From contig NZ_LYPB01000049.1 in NCBI RefSeq assembly GCF_001653565.1, forward strand, positions 372,001 through 436,000: DNA of 64,000 nt, in the 5' to 3' direction. The stretch comes from Paenibacillus oryzisoli. GTDB taxonomy: Bacteria; Bacillota; Bacilli; Paenibacillales; NBRC-103111. The position numbers and the translations under genes were made by a program. Positions 11,463 through 21,084 of the stretch are shown in pieces. The stretch's first letter is position 1; each line of letters starts with the position of its first letter. The notes under the pieces were generated by a model. The model was not told the DNA's origin. It ran no database searches and saw only the letters and a list, made by a program, of their open reading frames with translations.

Positions 11463-12431
11463 TTACATAGTGCTCGCGTTTTGGAGAAGTGTATTTTCAC
11501 GGTAGGCGTTAGGCGTTGTGCCATGCGCTTTCTTAAATACATAGTGCAAATAATTGCTAGACGTGAAGCCGCTGCGCTCTGCTATTTTCTCCAGCGTCAG
11601 CGTGGTTTGCTGCAGCTCGCTGCATACGAATTTGAGGCGAATTTGCTCTAAGAATTCACTGAAGGACACATTGGCCTTCTCCTTGAAAATCCGTTGAAGC
11701 TGCCTAGAGCTAATCTGCACACGTTCAGCTACCCCCTCCAAGGTTAAGGGACGACGGAAGTTATCCGTAATGAATTGAACGGCCATCTGATAGCGATAAT
11801 TCTTCATATCACGAGCAGGCAGATTAACTCCCTGCTGTTCCTGATTATACGCACTAACGGTTCTTAACAGCATTTGGATGATGGACTGTTTAATAACCGT
11901 GTACTGACCTAACTGATTGTTCTGCCACGCTTCGTAAGCGACGAGGAAGCATTTCATCGCTTCATGCCGATCCACGGCTGGAACATGAGGAAGCTTATTT
12001 AGCTGTCCCATACACGCTTCAGCTTCAGCCATTTCCCATTCCTCTCCCCAACCAGTGGGGGACATACTAGAAGAGGCGGCTTCTTCCTTACCCGCTAATT
12101 TCACAATATCTACATGGAGACATAGCTCGCCCATCGCTTCGTGATCATCCGCTTCTTGCCGATGAATGACACCAGGTGCTGTGACGTAGAGCAATCCTTC
12201 ATGGAGTGCATGCGCAACTCCTTCTAGGATAACTCTTCCTTTGCCACAAGGAATATAGTGAATTTCGTACTCAGAATGTTGATGATAATCGACGACTGCT
12301 CCAGCTGGAAAGGAAGTCAGATGGCAACGCAATACTCGAATTCCGTAAGCTCCCCAACGGAAGCTTAATTCCAGGCGATCTAATGCCATCGGATTTTCTA
12401 ACATAGGTTCGAAGTAAAAAGGTTGACTCAT
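11463..12431 (-). CDS. AraC-family regulator with cupin sensor domain
   Basis: A 322-residue transcription factor. The first 130 residues form a cupin-like sensor (HQHSEYEIHYIPCGKGRVIL...GLLYVTAPGVIHRQE). The last 100 are the double helix-turn-helix: LTLEGVAERVQISSRQLQRIF and LEKIAERSGFTSSNYLHYVFK. The gene lies 33 bases after the Gfo/Idh gene on the same strand, so it may form an operon with it and control sugar or inositol-type metabolism. The ligand cannot be read from the sequence. Confidence 0.88.
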   Translation of the reverse strand: MSQPFYFEPMLENPMALDRLELSFRWGAYGIRVLRCHLTSFPAGAVVDYHQHSEYEIHYIPCGKGRVILEGVAHALHEGLLYVTAPGVIHRQEADDHEAMGELCLHVDIVKLAGKEEAASSSMSPTGWGEEWEMAEAEACMGQLNKLPHVPAVDRHEAMKCFLVAYEAWQNNQLGQYTVIKQSIIQMLLRTVSAYNQEQQGVNLPARDMKNYRYQMAVQFITDNFRRPLTLEGVAERVQISSRQLQRIFKEKANVSFSEFLEQIRLKFVCSELQQTTLTLEKIAERSGFTSSNYLHYVFKKAHGTTPNAYRENTLLQNASTM

Positions 12432-12464
12432 AGGGAATACCTCTTCCTTTCCAAATGCTGACGA

Positions 12465-13481
12465 TTAGTTTGTTAGAGAATCCAAACGAACTTGGCTTTT
12501 GCTAGCAACAGATAGATTGGAAGCTTCCATCAGCTTCGTTAAGTCTACAGCCAATCCGATATTTTCGGTGGCTTTAGTACCATTTTGAATATGTGCTACC
12601 CATTGATCAAATGCAGTTGGCTTAGCATCAGGAATTGATTCGTAAGCCACCCATTGTGCTGACGCTTCTTCCAGCTTGTTCGTACGCAGTAAGACACGGC
12701 CATCATGCTCAGAGAACAAAATACTGCCTTCTGTACCATGGACTTCAATAACGAAAGGCGAAAAAGCATTCACAAAACCTGCTTCCACGATCCCGAGCGC
12801 ACCATTCTCATATTGAAGCAAAGCTACTGCGTTATCTTCTACTTCTCTTCCTGTCACATAACCATAAGAAGCGCTTACAGCAACAGGTAAACCTAGCAAC
12901 AATCGATTGAGATACATCGGATGGCAACCAAGATCGATAAGTGCTCCACCACCACATTGCTCAGCATTGTAGAAATGCTGCGGCAGCCAACCATTCGGAT
13001 TCGCCGTAGTCGAAATACCGCCATTATGCGAAAGTCGTGTACGCACAAGTGTGACTTGACCAATTAACTCTTTCGCAATGATGTCTTGAATCGCCAAGGT
13101 AGACGGTGAATTCAAACGCGGTAAGGAGACTGTTAAGGTTACCCCAGCTTTCTCAACGGCTGCTAGGATCTCATTCACTTCGTGAAGCGTAGGAGCAATA
13201 ACTTTCTCTGTAAAAATATGTTTACCTGCCTGAGCAGCAGCGATAATGACATCTCGATGAAGGTTGGTTGGTGTGTCGACAACAACGGCTTCAATTTCTG
13301 GATTAGCTAATAACTCTTCAAGGCTTGCATAGAAAGCCACACCTCGTGCTTCGGCTTCTTGCTGTCCTCTCTCTACAATCTCGTCCCAAATGGCAACGAT
13401 CTCTGTATCCGGGTGCTCATTGACCAATTTCGCATAATCCTTTGCATGTACATGCCAGAAACTTAACATTGCTACTTTCAT
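12465..13481 (-). CDS. Gfo/Idh/MocA-family NAD(P)-dependent oxidoreductase
   Basis: A 338-residue two-domain dehydrogenase. The N-terminal Rossmann fold starts unusually without a clear GxGxxG (MLSFWHVHAKDYAKLV), then has VVDTPTNLHRDVIIAAAQAGKHIFTEK with the conserved EK pair. The catalytic region contains GGGALIDLGCHPMYLNRLL. It probably oxidises a sugar or cyclitol. The replacement of the glycine motif by SFWHVHA is seen in a subgroup of the family, so it is not evidence of decay. GGAGG lies before the ATG. It pairs with the downstream AraC gene. Confidence 0.88.
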   Translation of the reverse strand: MKVAMLSFWHVHAKDYAKLVNEHPDTEIVAIWDEIVERGQQEAEARGVAFYASLEELLANPEIEAVVVDTPTNLHRDVIIAAAQAGKHIFTEKVIAPTLHEVNEILAAVEKAGVTLTVSLPRLNSPSTLAIQDIIAKELIGQVTLVRTRLSHNGGISTTANPNGWLPQHFYNAEQCGGGALIDLGCHPMYLNRLLLGLPVAVSASYGYVTGREVEDNAVALLQYENGALGIVEAGFVNAFSPFVIEVHGTEGSILFSEHDGRVLLRTNKLEEASAQWVAYESIPDAKPTAFDQWVAHIQNGTKATENIGLAVDLTKLMEASNLSVASKSQVRLDSLTN

Positions 13482-13860
13482 CCTAAATAACCTCCAAATA
13501 AGTGACTTGGGATTATTGTATCACGGGCACAGTAGCGGATAAATTCCGAATTCGTGACAGATTAAGGTGCAAATTTACGACATGCCATTATTTAATACCC
13601 TATACGAAGATTAGGATAGAATATCTAGAACGTCAAGCTTTTTCATAGAAATAAACCGGGTAGACCGTCCTTCATTCCAACTCTGAGTGAGATTGGTTGC
13701 ATTGCGAGCTGGCCGATATCCTCGTGTCCTCCTGAGCCGATGGGATAGTGAGGATAGGCGGTGTGAAAAGCCGACACAACCGTCTAAAATTGATAATTCC
13801 TATATGTTTAGTTTACAATAAAAAGAAATCTCTTAAGTCCCTGAAAGGAGTTCATCTCAC
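13482..13860 (+). other. 379-base intergenic region with a possible structured leader
   Basis: This is the divergent gap between the Gfo/Idh gene and namA. About 13.65-13.80 kb is GC-richer than its surroundings and can pair GCCGATATCCTC with GAGGATAGGCGG around a 26-base interior. I compared it by eye with the S-box, T-box, FMN, purine, cobalamin, c-di-GMP and fluoride riboswitch cores and found no match. An AAAGGAG ribosome site for namA closes the region. No protein frame with a start was found. Confidence 0.35.
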
Positions 13861-14865
13861 ATGTTATTTACACCCTATACCCTTGCTGGCGTCACACTCA
13901 AAAATCGGATCGTCATGTCACCGATGTGTATGTATGCCTCTGATGAAACTGGTGAAGTCAAAGACTGGCACCATGTTCATTACGCTACACGGGCCGTCGG
14001 CCAAGTTGGACTTATTCTATTAGAAGCAACGGCAGTCACTGCACAAGGACGAATTTCGACGCGTGATTTGGGCATCTGGGAAGACGCGCATATCGATGGC
14101 TTGAAGCGCATTGTCACTTCCATCCATGGAAATGGCTCCCATGTGGGCATTCAGCTCGCACACGCAGGCAGGAAAGCTGTCCTCGACACACCTATCATTG
14201 CCCCATCGCCCATTCCGTTCTCAGATACGTTCAAAACGCCTGATGAAGCTACACTATCAAACATCCAAGAAACAATTCAAGCCTTCGCGGATGCGGCTGA
14301 TCGTGCCAAGCAGGCTGGATTTGATGTTATCGAAATTCATGCCGCACACGGTTATCTCATTAACGAATTCCTATCACCTTACTCGAATCATCGTCAAGAT
14401 GCATATGGAGGTGACCAAGAGGGGCGCTTTCGCTTCTTGCGCGAAACTGTTCAAGCCATCCAAAAACGCTGGGACGGTCCGCTGTTTGTCCGTATATCGG
14501 CCAATGAGTATGTGGAAGGCGGACTCACGCCGCAGGATCATGTCTATTTCGCAACCCAACTCAAGGAGCTTGGCGTCCATCTAATCGACGTCAGCTCCGG
14601 TGGCAATGCACCGATCGTTCTACACTTTTTCCCAGGCTACCAAGTGCCATTCGCGGAACATATTCGCACCAAAGCCGACATCCCTGTCGGAGCTGTTGGA
14701 CTGATCACAGAGCCTCAGCAAGCGGAAGAGATCCTTCAAAATCACCGTGCCGATCTCGTTTTTCTTGGTAGAGCCCTATTACGCAACCCCTACTGGGCAA
14801 GATCAGCTGCGCATGACTTACGCGTGGAACTCGTGCCTCCAACGCCTTACCAACGAGGCTGGTAA
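13861..14865 (+). CDS. namA: NADPH dehydrogenase NamA (old yellow enzyme, YqjM type)
   Basis: FMN-dependent ene-reductase reducing the C=C bond of alpha,beta-unsaturated aldehydes, ketones and nitro compounds. The 334-residue protein follows YqjM closely: the redox-tuning Cys in [34 protein letters not shown], the substrate-binding pair in [19 protein letters not shown], and the C-terminal arginine finger in PYQRGW. The start ATG has AAAGGAG nine bases upstream. It is monocistronic and ends at a hairpin shared with the convergent vanY-type gene. It is probably a response to electrophiles. Confidence 0.95.
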   Translation: MLFTPYTLAGVTLKNRIVMSPMCMYASDETGEVKDWHHVHYATRAVGQVGLILLEATAVTAQGRISTRDLGIWEDAHIDGLKRIVTSIHGNGSHVGIQLAHAGRKAVLDTPIIAPSPIPFSDTFKTPDEATLSNIQETIQAFADAADRAKQAGFDVIEIHAAHGYLINEFLSPYSNHRQDAYGGDQEGRFRFLRETVQAIQKRWDGPLFVRISANEYVEGGLTPQDHVYFATQLKELGVHLIDVSSGGNAPIVLHFFPGYQVPFAEHIRTKADIPVGAVGLITEPQQAEEILQNHRADLVFLGRALLRNPYWARSAAHDLRVELVPPTPYQRGW

Positions 14866-14875
14866 CGTGAATACA

Positions 14876-14913
14876 AACAACCCCACCTGGACATTCGTCC
14901 TCGTGGGGTTGTT
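14876..14913. terminator. Hairpin between namA and the carboxypeptidase gene
   Basis: An AACAACCCCAC / GTGGGGTTGTT 11-bp stem lies between convergent stops. There is no long T-run on either side, but the position and stem strength fit a bidirectional terminator. Confidence 0.65.
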
Positions 14914-14916
14914 ACG

Positions 14917-15771
14917 TTATTTGGATACTGGTACCGTATTGTAATACTCTTCCATCGTCACTTTTTTCGCTTGGATTTCCTTAGCAATGTCAGATCCTAC
15001 ATACCTCAAGTGCCAGGGCTCATATTGATAACCCGTAATAGCAGCTTTTCCTTGCGGGTAGCGGATAATAAAACCGTACTCACTTGCATGCTTCTCTAAC
15101 CAGATAGCTTCCTTCGTTCCGCCAAAGCAATCAGATGCCGCGCATTTGCCATTACTACCTGTTACGTCAATGGCAAGCCCCGTTTCATGCTCACTTGTTC
15201 CTGGTACCGCGCTGTAAGTTTTGGCCTTTTCTTCGCCATCCTTTTTCACGTAACTATCAAACAAAGCTTTCTGTGTGGCATACGAACGATACGCAGAAAC
15301 ACCTGCTAATGGAACACCATCTTTTTGCGCTCCAGCGAAAAGCTTCTCTATGGCAGTTGCTGCGACTTGACGCATTTTGCGTTTATCTATCTTTTCGGAA
15401 AATGTAAAGGCAATGTTTGGGTACACAAGATCTGTTGGCTCATAACTGGATGGCAGTGAGTTCGTCTTATTGACCAGAACGGTAATACTCTCCGGCTTAG
15501 CAATCACTTGAACTGCGCCATTCTTAGTTGGTGTAGGGCTAGCAGCAGGTGAAGTCACAGGATTCGACGATGGTTTCGTTGTTGCTGTAGCTGTAGGTGA
15601 AGTAGTCGGTGTCGTTCCTGCACTTGGTGAAGCTGTTGGGCTTGTTGTCACACTTGCCGAAGCTGTTGGGTTAGGAGCAATCGTAGAGGCTCCTTCATTC
15701 TTACCCCCGCAACCTGCCACAATCGTTAACGCCAATAGAATGGCAATGGATACGTTCATTTTGATTTTCAT
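14917..15771 (-). CDS. VanY-type D-alanyl-D-alanine carboxypeptidase lipoprotein (M15B)
   Basis: Zinc peptidase expected to trim the terminal D-Ala of peptidoglycan stems. Of its 284 residues, a signal peptide ends in the lipobox TIVAGC and is followed by about 60 residues of Thr/Ser/Pro/Ala repeats (TASPSAGTTPTTSPTAT style), a typical wall-spanning linker. The catalytic domain carries SAYRSYATQ, the zinc motif TSEHETGLAIDV, and EPWHLRYVG with the last zinc histidine. All ligands are present. It stands alone and gives no evidence of a vancomycin-resistance cluster, so a housekeeping wall role is more likely. Confidence 0.9.
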   Translation of the reverse strand: MKIKMNVSIAILLALTIVAGCGGKNEGASTIAPNPTASASVTTSPTASPSAGTTPTTSPTATATTKPSSNPVTSPAASPTPTKNGAVQVIAKPESITVLVNKTNSLPSSYEPTDLVYPNIAFTFSEKIDKRKMRQVAATAIEKLFAGAQKDGVPLAGVSAYRSYATQKALFDSYVKKDGEEKAKTYSAVPGTSEHETGLAIDVTGSNGKCAASDCFGGTKEAIWLEKHASEYGFIIRYPQGKAAITGYQYEPWHLRYVGSDIAKEIQAKKVTMEEYYNTVPVSK

Positions 15772-15895
15772 GTTGGTTTACCTTAATCCTTTCAATTCAT
15801 GTCATCGTGCCGCCTAAAGGCGGCTTGAAAAAGCTATTCAAAGTAATAGACCGCGTTTTAGTTGAAAAAGTTTCATACTTGGTACGATTTTAGCT

Positions 15896-15942
15896 AACAA
15901 AAAAGGCTGCATTTAGGTTGAGCTCCTAAAATCGCAGCCTTC
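15896..15942 (-). terminator. Terminator of metY
   Basis: On the minus strand, AAGGCTGCGATTTTAGGA pairs with TCCTAAATGCAGCCTT (small asymmetries) and is followed by TTTTTTG. It lies 36 bases past the metY stop. Confidence 0.85.
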
Positions 15943-15977
15943 TCATATTTTATGCGGAACGGGTTACCGTTTCAAGT

Positions 15978-17385
<1,408 letters not shown>

Positions 17386-17442
17386 TATATCATACGAGTT
17401 AGGCATTTTGGGAGAAAACCTAAAATTTCAAGCTATACGATA

Positions 17443-17477
17443 GAGAAAATAGCCTGAATTATATCTAATCCAGGCTA
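17443..17477 (-). terminator. Terminator of the pectin-degradation operon
   Basis: A TAGCCTG / CAGGCTA stem with a 14-base AT-rich loop is followed by TTTTC on the minus strand, 18 bases past the DUF1961 stop. Confidence 0.8.
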
Positions 17478-17494
17478 CTTAAACCAATTTCATT

Positions 17495-18187
17495 TCATAA
17501 TTTGGAAATCGCATATACATTCAGATTAGCATATTCCGCAATGAGAGGGGCCATCTGACGAAATCCAATCTTTCCGCCGAACAGCGGTTTCCCAAACGTC
17601 TCACCGTCATCAACCCAATGAAAAATAGTCAGGTCATTTATAACGAATACAATTTCACGCCCCCATTTTACTAATTTCATTCGGTATGGCCCCTTTGCAT
17701 CCACTACAGATGGGATTGGATCTCCACCCTGCGAAACCAAATGAAAGCCATGGCTTTTGCGCAGATTGCACGTATGGAAATTCCGCTCTTCTTCTTCCTT
17801 GCGTCTGAAGTACGAAACATGAAAAGCATTGATATCTCCATGGTGATATTGTTCATACATGCCAGTTCTTACTGAAAGCTGGTTGTCAAACATATCTTCA
17901 CCTTCCATGCCTTTCGCGGCAAAAAACAATATGCAAAGACCCGGCTCGCGAATCGGCCAAAAATCCCAAGTGATCGCGATGTTGTCTGGAAATTCAACCG
18001 GACTCCAATAAACAAAATTAGATTTTTGCCCCAGCCCTGCGTCAAGCTTGTTTTCCATTCGCATGCGATTCATCGGAAAACTGACAACGGCTTCCCCTTC
18101 CATCTTGAAATCCCGAACATCTTGTTCTTCCGCCAAAGGATTATGATAAATTAGCTTCTCTAGTGAGAAGATTTCATTCCAATTCAT
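17495..18187 (-). CDS. DUF1961 family protein (YesU-like)
   Basis: A 230-residue protein with a predicted concanavalin-like beta-sandwich, resembling YesU of the Bacillus rhamnogalacturonan cluster. Conserved segments are WDFWPIREPGLCILFFAAKG, YHHGDINAFHVSYFRRK and HTCNLRKSHGFHLVSQGGDP. There is no signal peptide, so it should act in the cytoplasm on imported oligosaccharides, as the neighbouring lyase and hydrolase do. It starts four bases after the sulfatase stop, with GGAGGAGGGA inside the sulfatase end. Exact activity is unknown to me. Confidence 0.8.
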   Translation of the reverse strand: MNWNEIFSLEKLIYHNPLAEEQDVRDFKMEGEAVVSFPMNRMRMENKLDAGLGQKSNFVYWSPVEFPDNIAITWDFWPIREPGLCILFFAAKGMEGEDMFDNQLSVRTGMYEQYHHGDINAFHVSYFRRKEEEERNFHTCNLRKSHGFHLVSQGGDPIPSVVDAKGPYRMKLVKWGREIVFVINDLTIFHWVDDGETFGKPLFGGKIGFRQMAPLIAEYANLNVYAISKL

Positions 18188-18190
18188 GCC

Positions 18191-19774
18191 CTACATCCCT
18201 CCTCCCAATAAGCGAATAAGCCGGCTCCAATCTCCACCTAGTTCTTTCCAAAACCATGAGCGTTGCTGCTCTGGAAGCAACGATGGCGGAATTCTGGAAT
18301 CCCATGGCATTCGCGAGAATGGCCTCGGGTTCAATTTGGCAGCTTGAGGCTGAAATGGCATCACTTTCAACTTACACCCTGTTTCATCAAGTGCAACTTC
18401 CGGATTTCCATAGTCGATAACCCAACGAATAGCTTCTTCTTGATGCTCTTTTATTACATGCAGAAAGTCAGGATTATCCGCCAAATCAACAAGTTCATGC
18501 GGATCGCTCAGGAGATGATACAGTTCCTCATATCCCCCGTTCTGATAAAAGAGATATTTCCACTCTTTGCTGCGGACATGGAGCATATAGTTAGGTGACA
18601 CATAGAATTCAGAACAGACGACATTTCGCCGAACCGAGGAAGGTTCCTCGAGCAGTGCCAATAGATCCAAACCAGACCTGCCATCGTACTTGCCCTTTTC
18701 ACTTGTCCGATTAACGAGAGTAGGAAATATATCAAGCAGGGTCGTCAATTCCTCACAGCGGGTACCTGGATGAATGACACCCGGCCACCAGGCCAGCATC
18801 GGGATGTGCAAGCTGCCTTCGTGCCCTAAGTTTTTGAACCATAACCGATGGTCGCCAAGCAGTTCCCCGTGATCGGATGTGAAGATAACCAGGGTATTGT
18901 CAGCCAAGCCTTCTTCCTCCAACGTTCCCATAATTCGACCTATTTGTTCATCAATAAACGTAATATTAGCATAATAATAAGCCCTGTTAGTAAGAATTGC
19001 ATGTTCTGAGTATAGATCAGCTTCCATCGCTAGACGATGCGAAGCCAAATAAGGATTTTTCGATGTTCCATCCTTGTCTGACACCCAAGGTCTAGGCATT
19101 TCTTCTGGTGCATACAAATCCGTCAAGTGCGCAGGACAATCGAAAGGAGCATGAGGTTTGACGAACGATGTCCATAAGAAAAATGGCTTGTTCGCAGGTC
19201 TCTCCGTTTTGAGCCATTCTACCGTTCGATCTCCACACCATTGAGTAATATGAAGCTCTTTGGGCAGGCCATTCACAAGCGGCTTCAGTTCGTTATAACC
19301 AATCTCGGGAGGCTTCTCCCATCCCCAAGCATCGTTCTCCATCAGAAAGCGGTCATAATCATCAAACCGAATGTCCGCTATGCTTCCGGCTGTACGTACG
19401 CCTCTCATTTCTTCTGATAAAATAAGATGATCCATCCCATATGTTTGCTCTTCTGGCGTAAAATGCATCTTCCCAATCGCCTGATTATGATACCCAGCCT
19501 TGGACAAATAAGCAGCAATCGATTCATCGGCAGAAGTGACAGGTGCAGATTCGTTATTGAACACATTCGTCTTTCCGGCAGCATACCCTGTCATCGTACA
19601 GGCTCTGGCAGGAGCACAAAGCGGACAAGGGGTAATCGCGTTTTCGAAGACAGCTCCTTCCTGCGCCAATCGATCCAAATGCGGCGTTTGAATCGTTTCG
19701 TTTCCGTATGCCCCTAAAGTATCCCATCGTTGCTGGTCCGTAAAGATGAGAAGTAGATTTGGTTGTTTCTTCAT
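18191..19774 (-). CDS. Sulfatase (type I, formylglycine-dependent)
   Basis: A 527-residue arylsulfatase-family hydrolase. The N-terminal metal motif is LLIFTDQQRWDTLGAYG. The catalytic signature CAPARACTMTG carries the Cys that must be converted to formylglycine, and TSDHGELLGDHRLW gives further metal ligands. It has no signal peptide, so it should desulfate imported oligosaccharides in the cytoplasm. It overlaps the lyase gene by 4 bases (ATGA). No maturase (anSME or FGE) is in the window and must be encoded elsewhere. Its place inside a pectin locus is unusual. Confidence 0.9.
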   Translation of the reverse strand: MKKQPNLLLIFTDQQRWDTLGAYGNETIQTPHLDRLAQEGAVFENAITPCPLCAPARACTMTGYAAGKTNVFNNESAPVTSADESIAAYLSKAGYHNQAIGKMHFTPEEQTYGMDHLILSEEMRGVRTAGSIADIRFDDYDRFLMENDAWGWEKPPEIGYNELKPLVNGLPKELHITQWCGDRTVEWLKTERPANKPFFLWTSFVKPHAPFDCPAHLTDLYAPEEMPRPWVSDKDGTSKNPYLASHRLAMEADLYSEHAILTNRAYYYANITFIDEQIGRIMGTLEEEGLADNTLVIFTSDHGELLGDHRLWFKNLGHEGSLHIPMLAWWPGVIHPGTRCEELTTLLDIFPTLVNRTSEKGKYDGRSGLDLLALLEEPSSVRRNVVCSEFYVSPNYMLHVRSKEWKYLFYQNGGYEELYHLLSDPHELVDLADNPDFLHVIKEHQEEAIRWVIDYGNPEVALDETGCKLKVMPFQPQAAKLNPRPFSRMPWDSRIPPSLLPEQQRSWFWKELGGDWSRLIRLLGGGM

Positions 19775-20970
19775 GTAACTGGCATCTCAGGTAACGATTC
19801 GAATGCTGGCACGTCAACCATATACAAGTTACCATATCCCGACATATCACTCGTAAACAGCACATGCTTGCCGTCAGGGCTTAGTCTCGGATGGACATGA
19901 AGATTTTGCGAATGAAAACTTCCCCTGTGCTTGCATAATATACGCGGACCTTTAAATCCGGCACCATCATTGCGCCATACCTGAATCGTATCTTGAAATT
20001 GCTGCCCATGATAGGCACTTGTTTGCTGACCGTCACCGATAACAAGAGATAGGTCATTAGAATGAACATGCATATTTTGAAAAGGAAACTCGTACTGTTC
20101 AACATGACTGTTGTCAAACAGGACAGCCCCGATAATTTTACCGGAATGATCCTCAAGCGAATTCGTAAATCCGTGATAACCGATATGAATGCCGTCTGAC
20201 AGCCAATATTCATGGCCAACATATTCATTCGGCATTTTGTCCTTCACCTTCCAAACTTCTCCGGTAGCGATATCCAGCACCCAAATTCGATGATCAATCT
20301 GTTCCCAAGGGCCTTCATGGCAGAATGTTAACAGATGAGCTTGCGTTGGCGAAGTATTGACGTGGCCAATCCACAACTGGTCTTCATGAAACTTTTTTAC
20401 TGTCCCATCGATCGGGGAAACACCCATGATCATACTGTGCGGCTTCGCACGGAAATATTCCTCAAAACCCAAGTAACCATTCTTGGTATCCATCGCAATA
20501 CTTTGCGTTAAATCCTTGTTCAGTCCAAAACTTACCCACTGCCCATCAGCGGTGCAACTCAAGCTGCCAAATTTATACCCTTGAGGGATGGTATAGAGAA
20601 TTCTTTCTTCCGTCGTTACCAGATTGATTGCCATAATGGCATTGTCATAGTAGAAGTAAGCCTCATATCCTTCTGGATGCAGGAAGGTCCCTTGAATCCG
20701 GGATTCACGGCCTCGTTCCAAATCCGTTAATTGAGTTATCACGCCTTCATGCAGATCCAAACTGTACAGATTGGTAACATTCTCTCGATCAGATCCAAAG
20801 ATTAATTTCCCATCGCCATAGAATCCATTATTGGTGAAATAAATATGGTGACTATGCGAACAGTGGTTGGTTAACTGAGTCACAGTAACGCCTGTTATCC
20901 TATCTCTATAACTGCTCATTTCCGAAGGCCAAACCGTTCCTTTACCGCCTCTGGATCTTGCTATTATCAT
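19771..20970 (-). CDS. Oligogalacturonate lyase-like protein (PL22)
   Basis: A 399-residue protein with a seven-bladed propeller pattern. Repeated strands such as KLIFGSDRENVTNLYSLDL and HVLFTSDMSGYGNLYMVDV bracket the core, with His-rich HCSHSHHIYFT, NTSPTQAHLLTFCHEGPWE and SQNLHVHPRLSPDG supplying the likely manganese ligands. It should cleave short galacturonate oligomers by beta-elimination in the cytoplasm. The start ATG has AAGGAG eight bases upstream. A terminator-like hairpin separates it from the importer genes. Confidence 0.85.
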   Translation of the reverse strand: MIIARSRGGKGTVWPSEMSSYRDRITGVTVTQLTNHCSHSHHIYFTNNGFYGDGKLIFGSDRENVTNLYSLDLHEGVITQLTDLERGRESRIQGTFLHPEGYEAYFYYDNAIMAINLVTTEERILYTIPQGYKFGSLSCTADGQWVSFGLNKDLTQSIAMDTKNGYLGFEEYFRAKPHSMIMGVSPIDGTVKKFHEDQLWIGHVNTSPTQAHLLTFCHEGPWEQIDHRIWVLDIATGEVWKVKDKMPNEYVGHEYWLSDGIHIGYHGFTNSLEDHSGKIIGAVLFDNSHVEQYEFPFQNMHVHSNDLSLVIGDGQQTSAYHGQQFQDTIQVWRNDGAGFKGPRILCKHRGSFHSQNLHVHPRLSPDGKHVLFTSDMSGYGNLYMVDVPAFESLPEMPVT

Positions 20971-21019
20971 CGCTATCGCTCCTTTAGTAAGGTTATTAAA
21001 TTCAATTGGAATCGTTGAG

Positions 21020-21051
21020 AGAAAAAGCCCAGCCCTATGCAGCGACTGGAC
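21020..21051 (-). terminator. Internal terminator after the sugar-binding lipoprotein gene
   Basis: An eight-pair stem (GTCCAGTC with GGCTGGGC, two G-U pairs) and a nine-base loop are followed by TTTTTCTC. It lies between the binding-protein stop and the lyase start, in mid-operon, so partial termination would lower lyase/sulfatase expression relative to transport. Confidence 0.55.
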
Positions 21052-21084
21052 CTTATCCTCTAAAAAGCAGGTTTATTCACTTGC

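Noticed and set aside
13748..14023. A frame overlapping the start of namA
   Set aside because: It is the shifted frame of namA with no ribosome site; the namA protein in the other frame is a clear full-length family member.
14917..15771. Part of a vancomycin-resistance cluster
   Set aside because: Only the VanY-type peptidase is present; no vanA/H/X ligase, dehydrogenase or two-component genes lie nearby.
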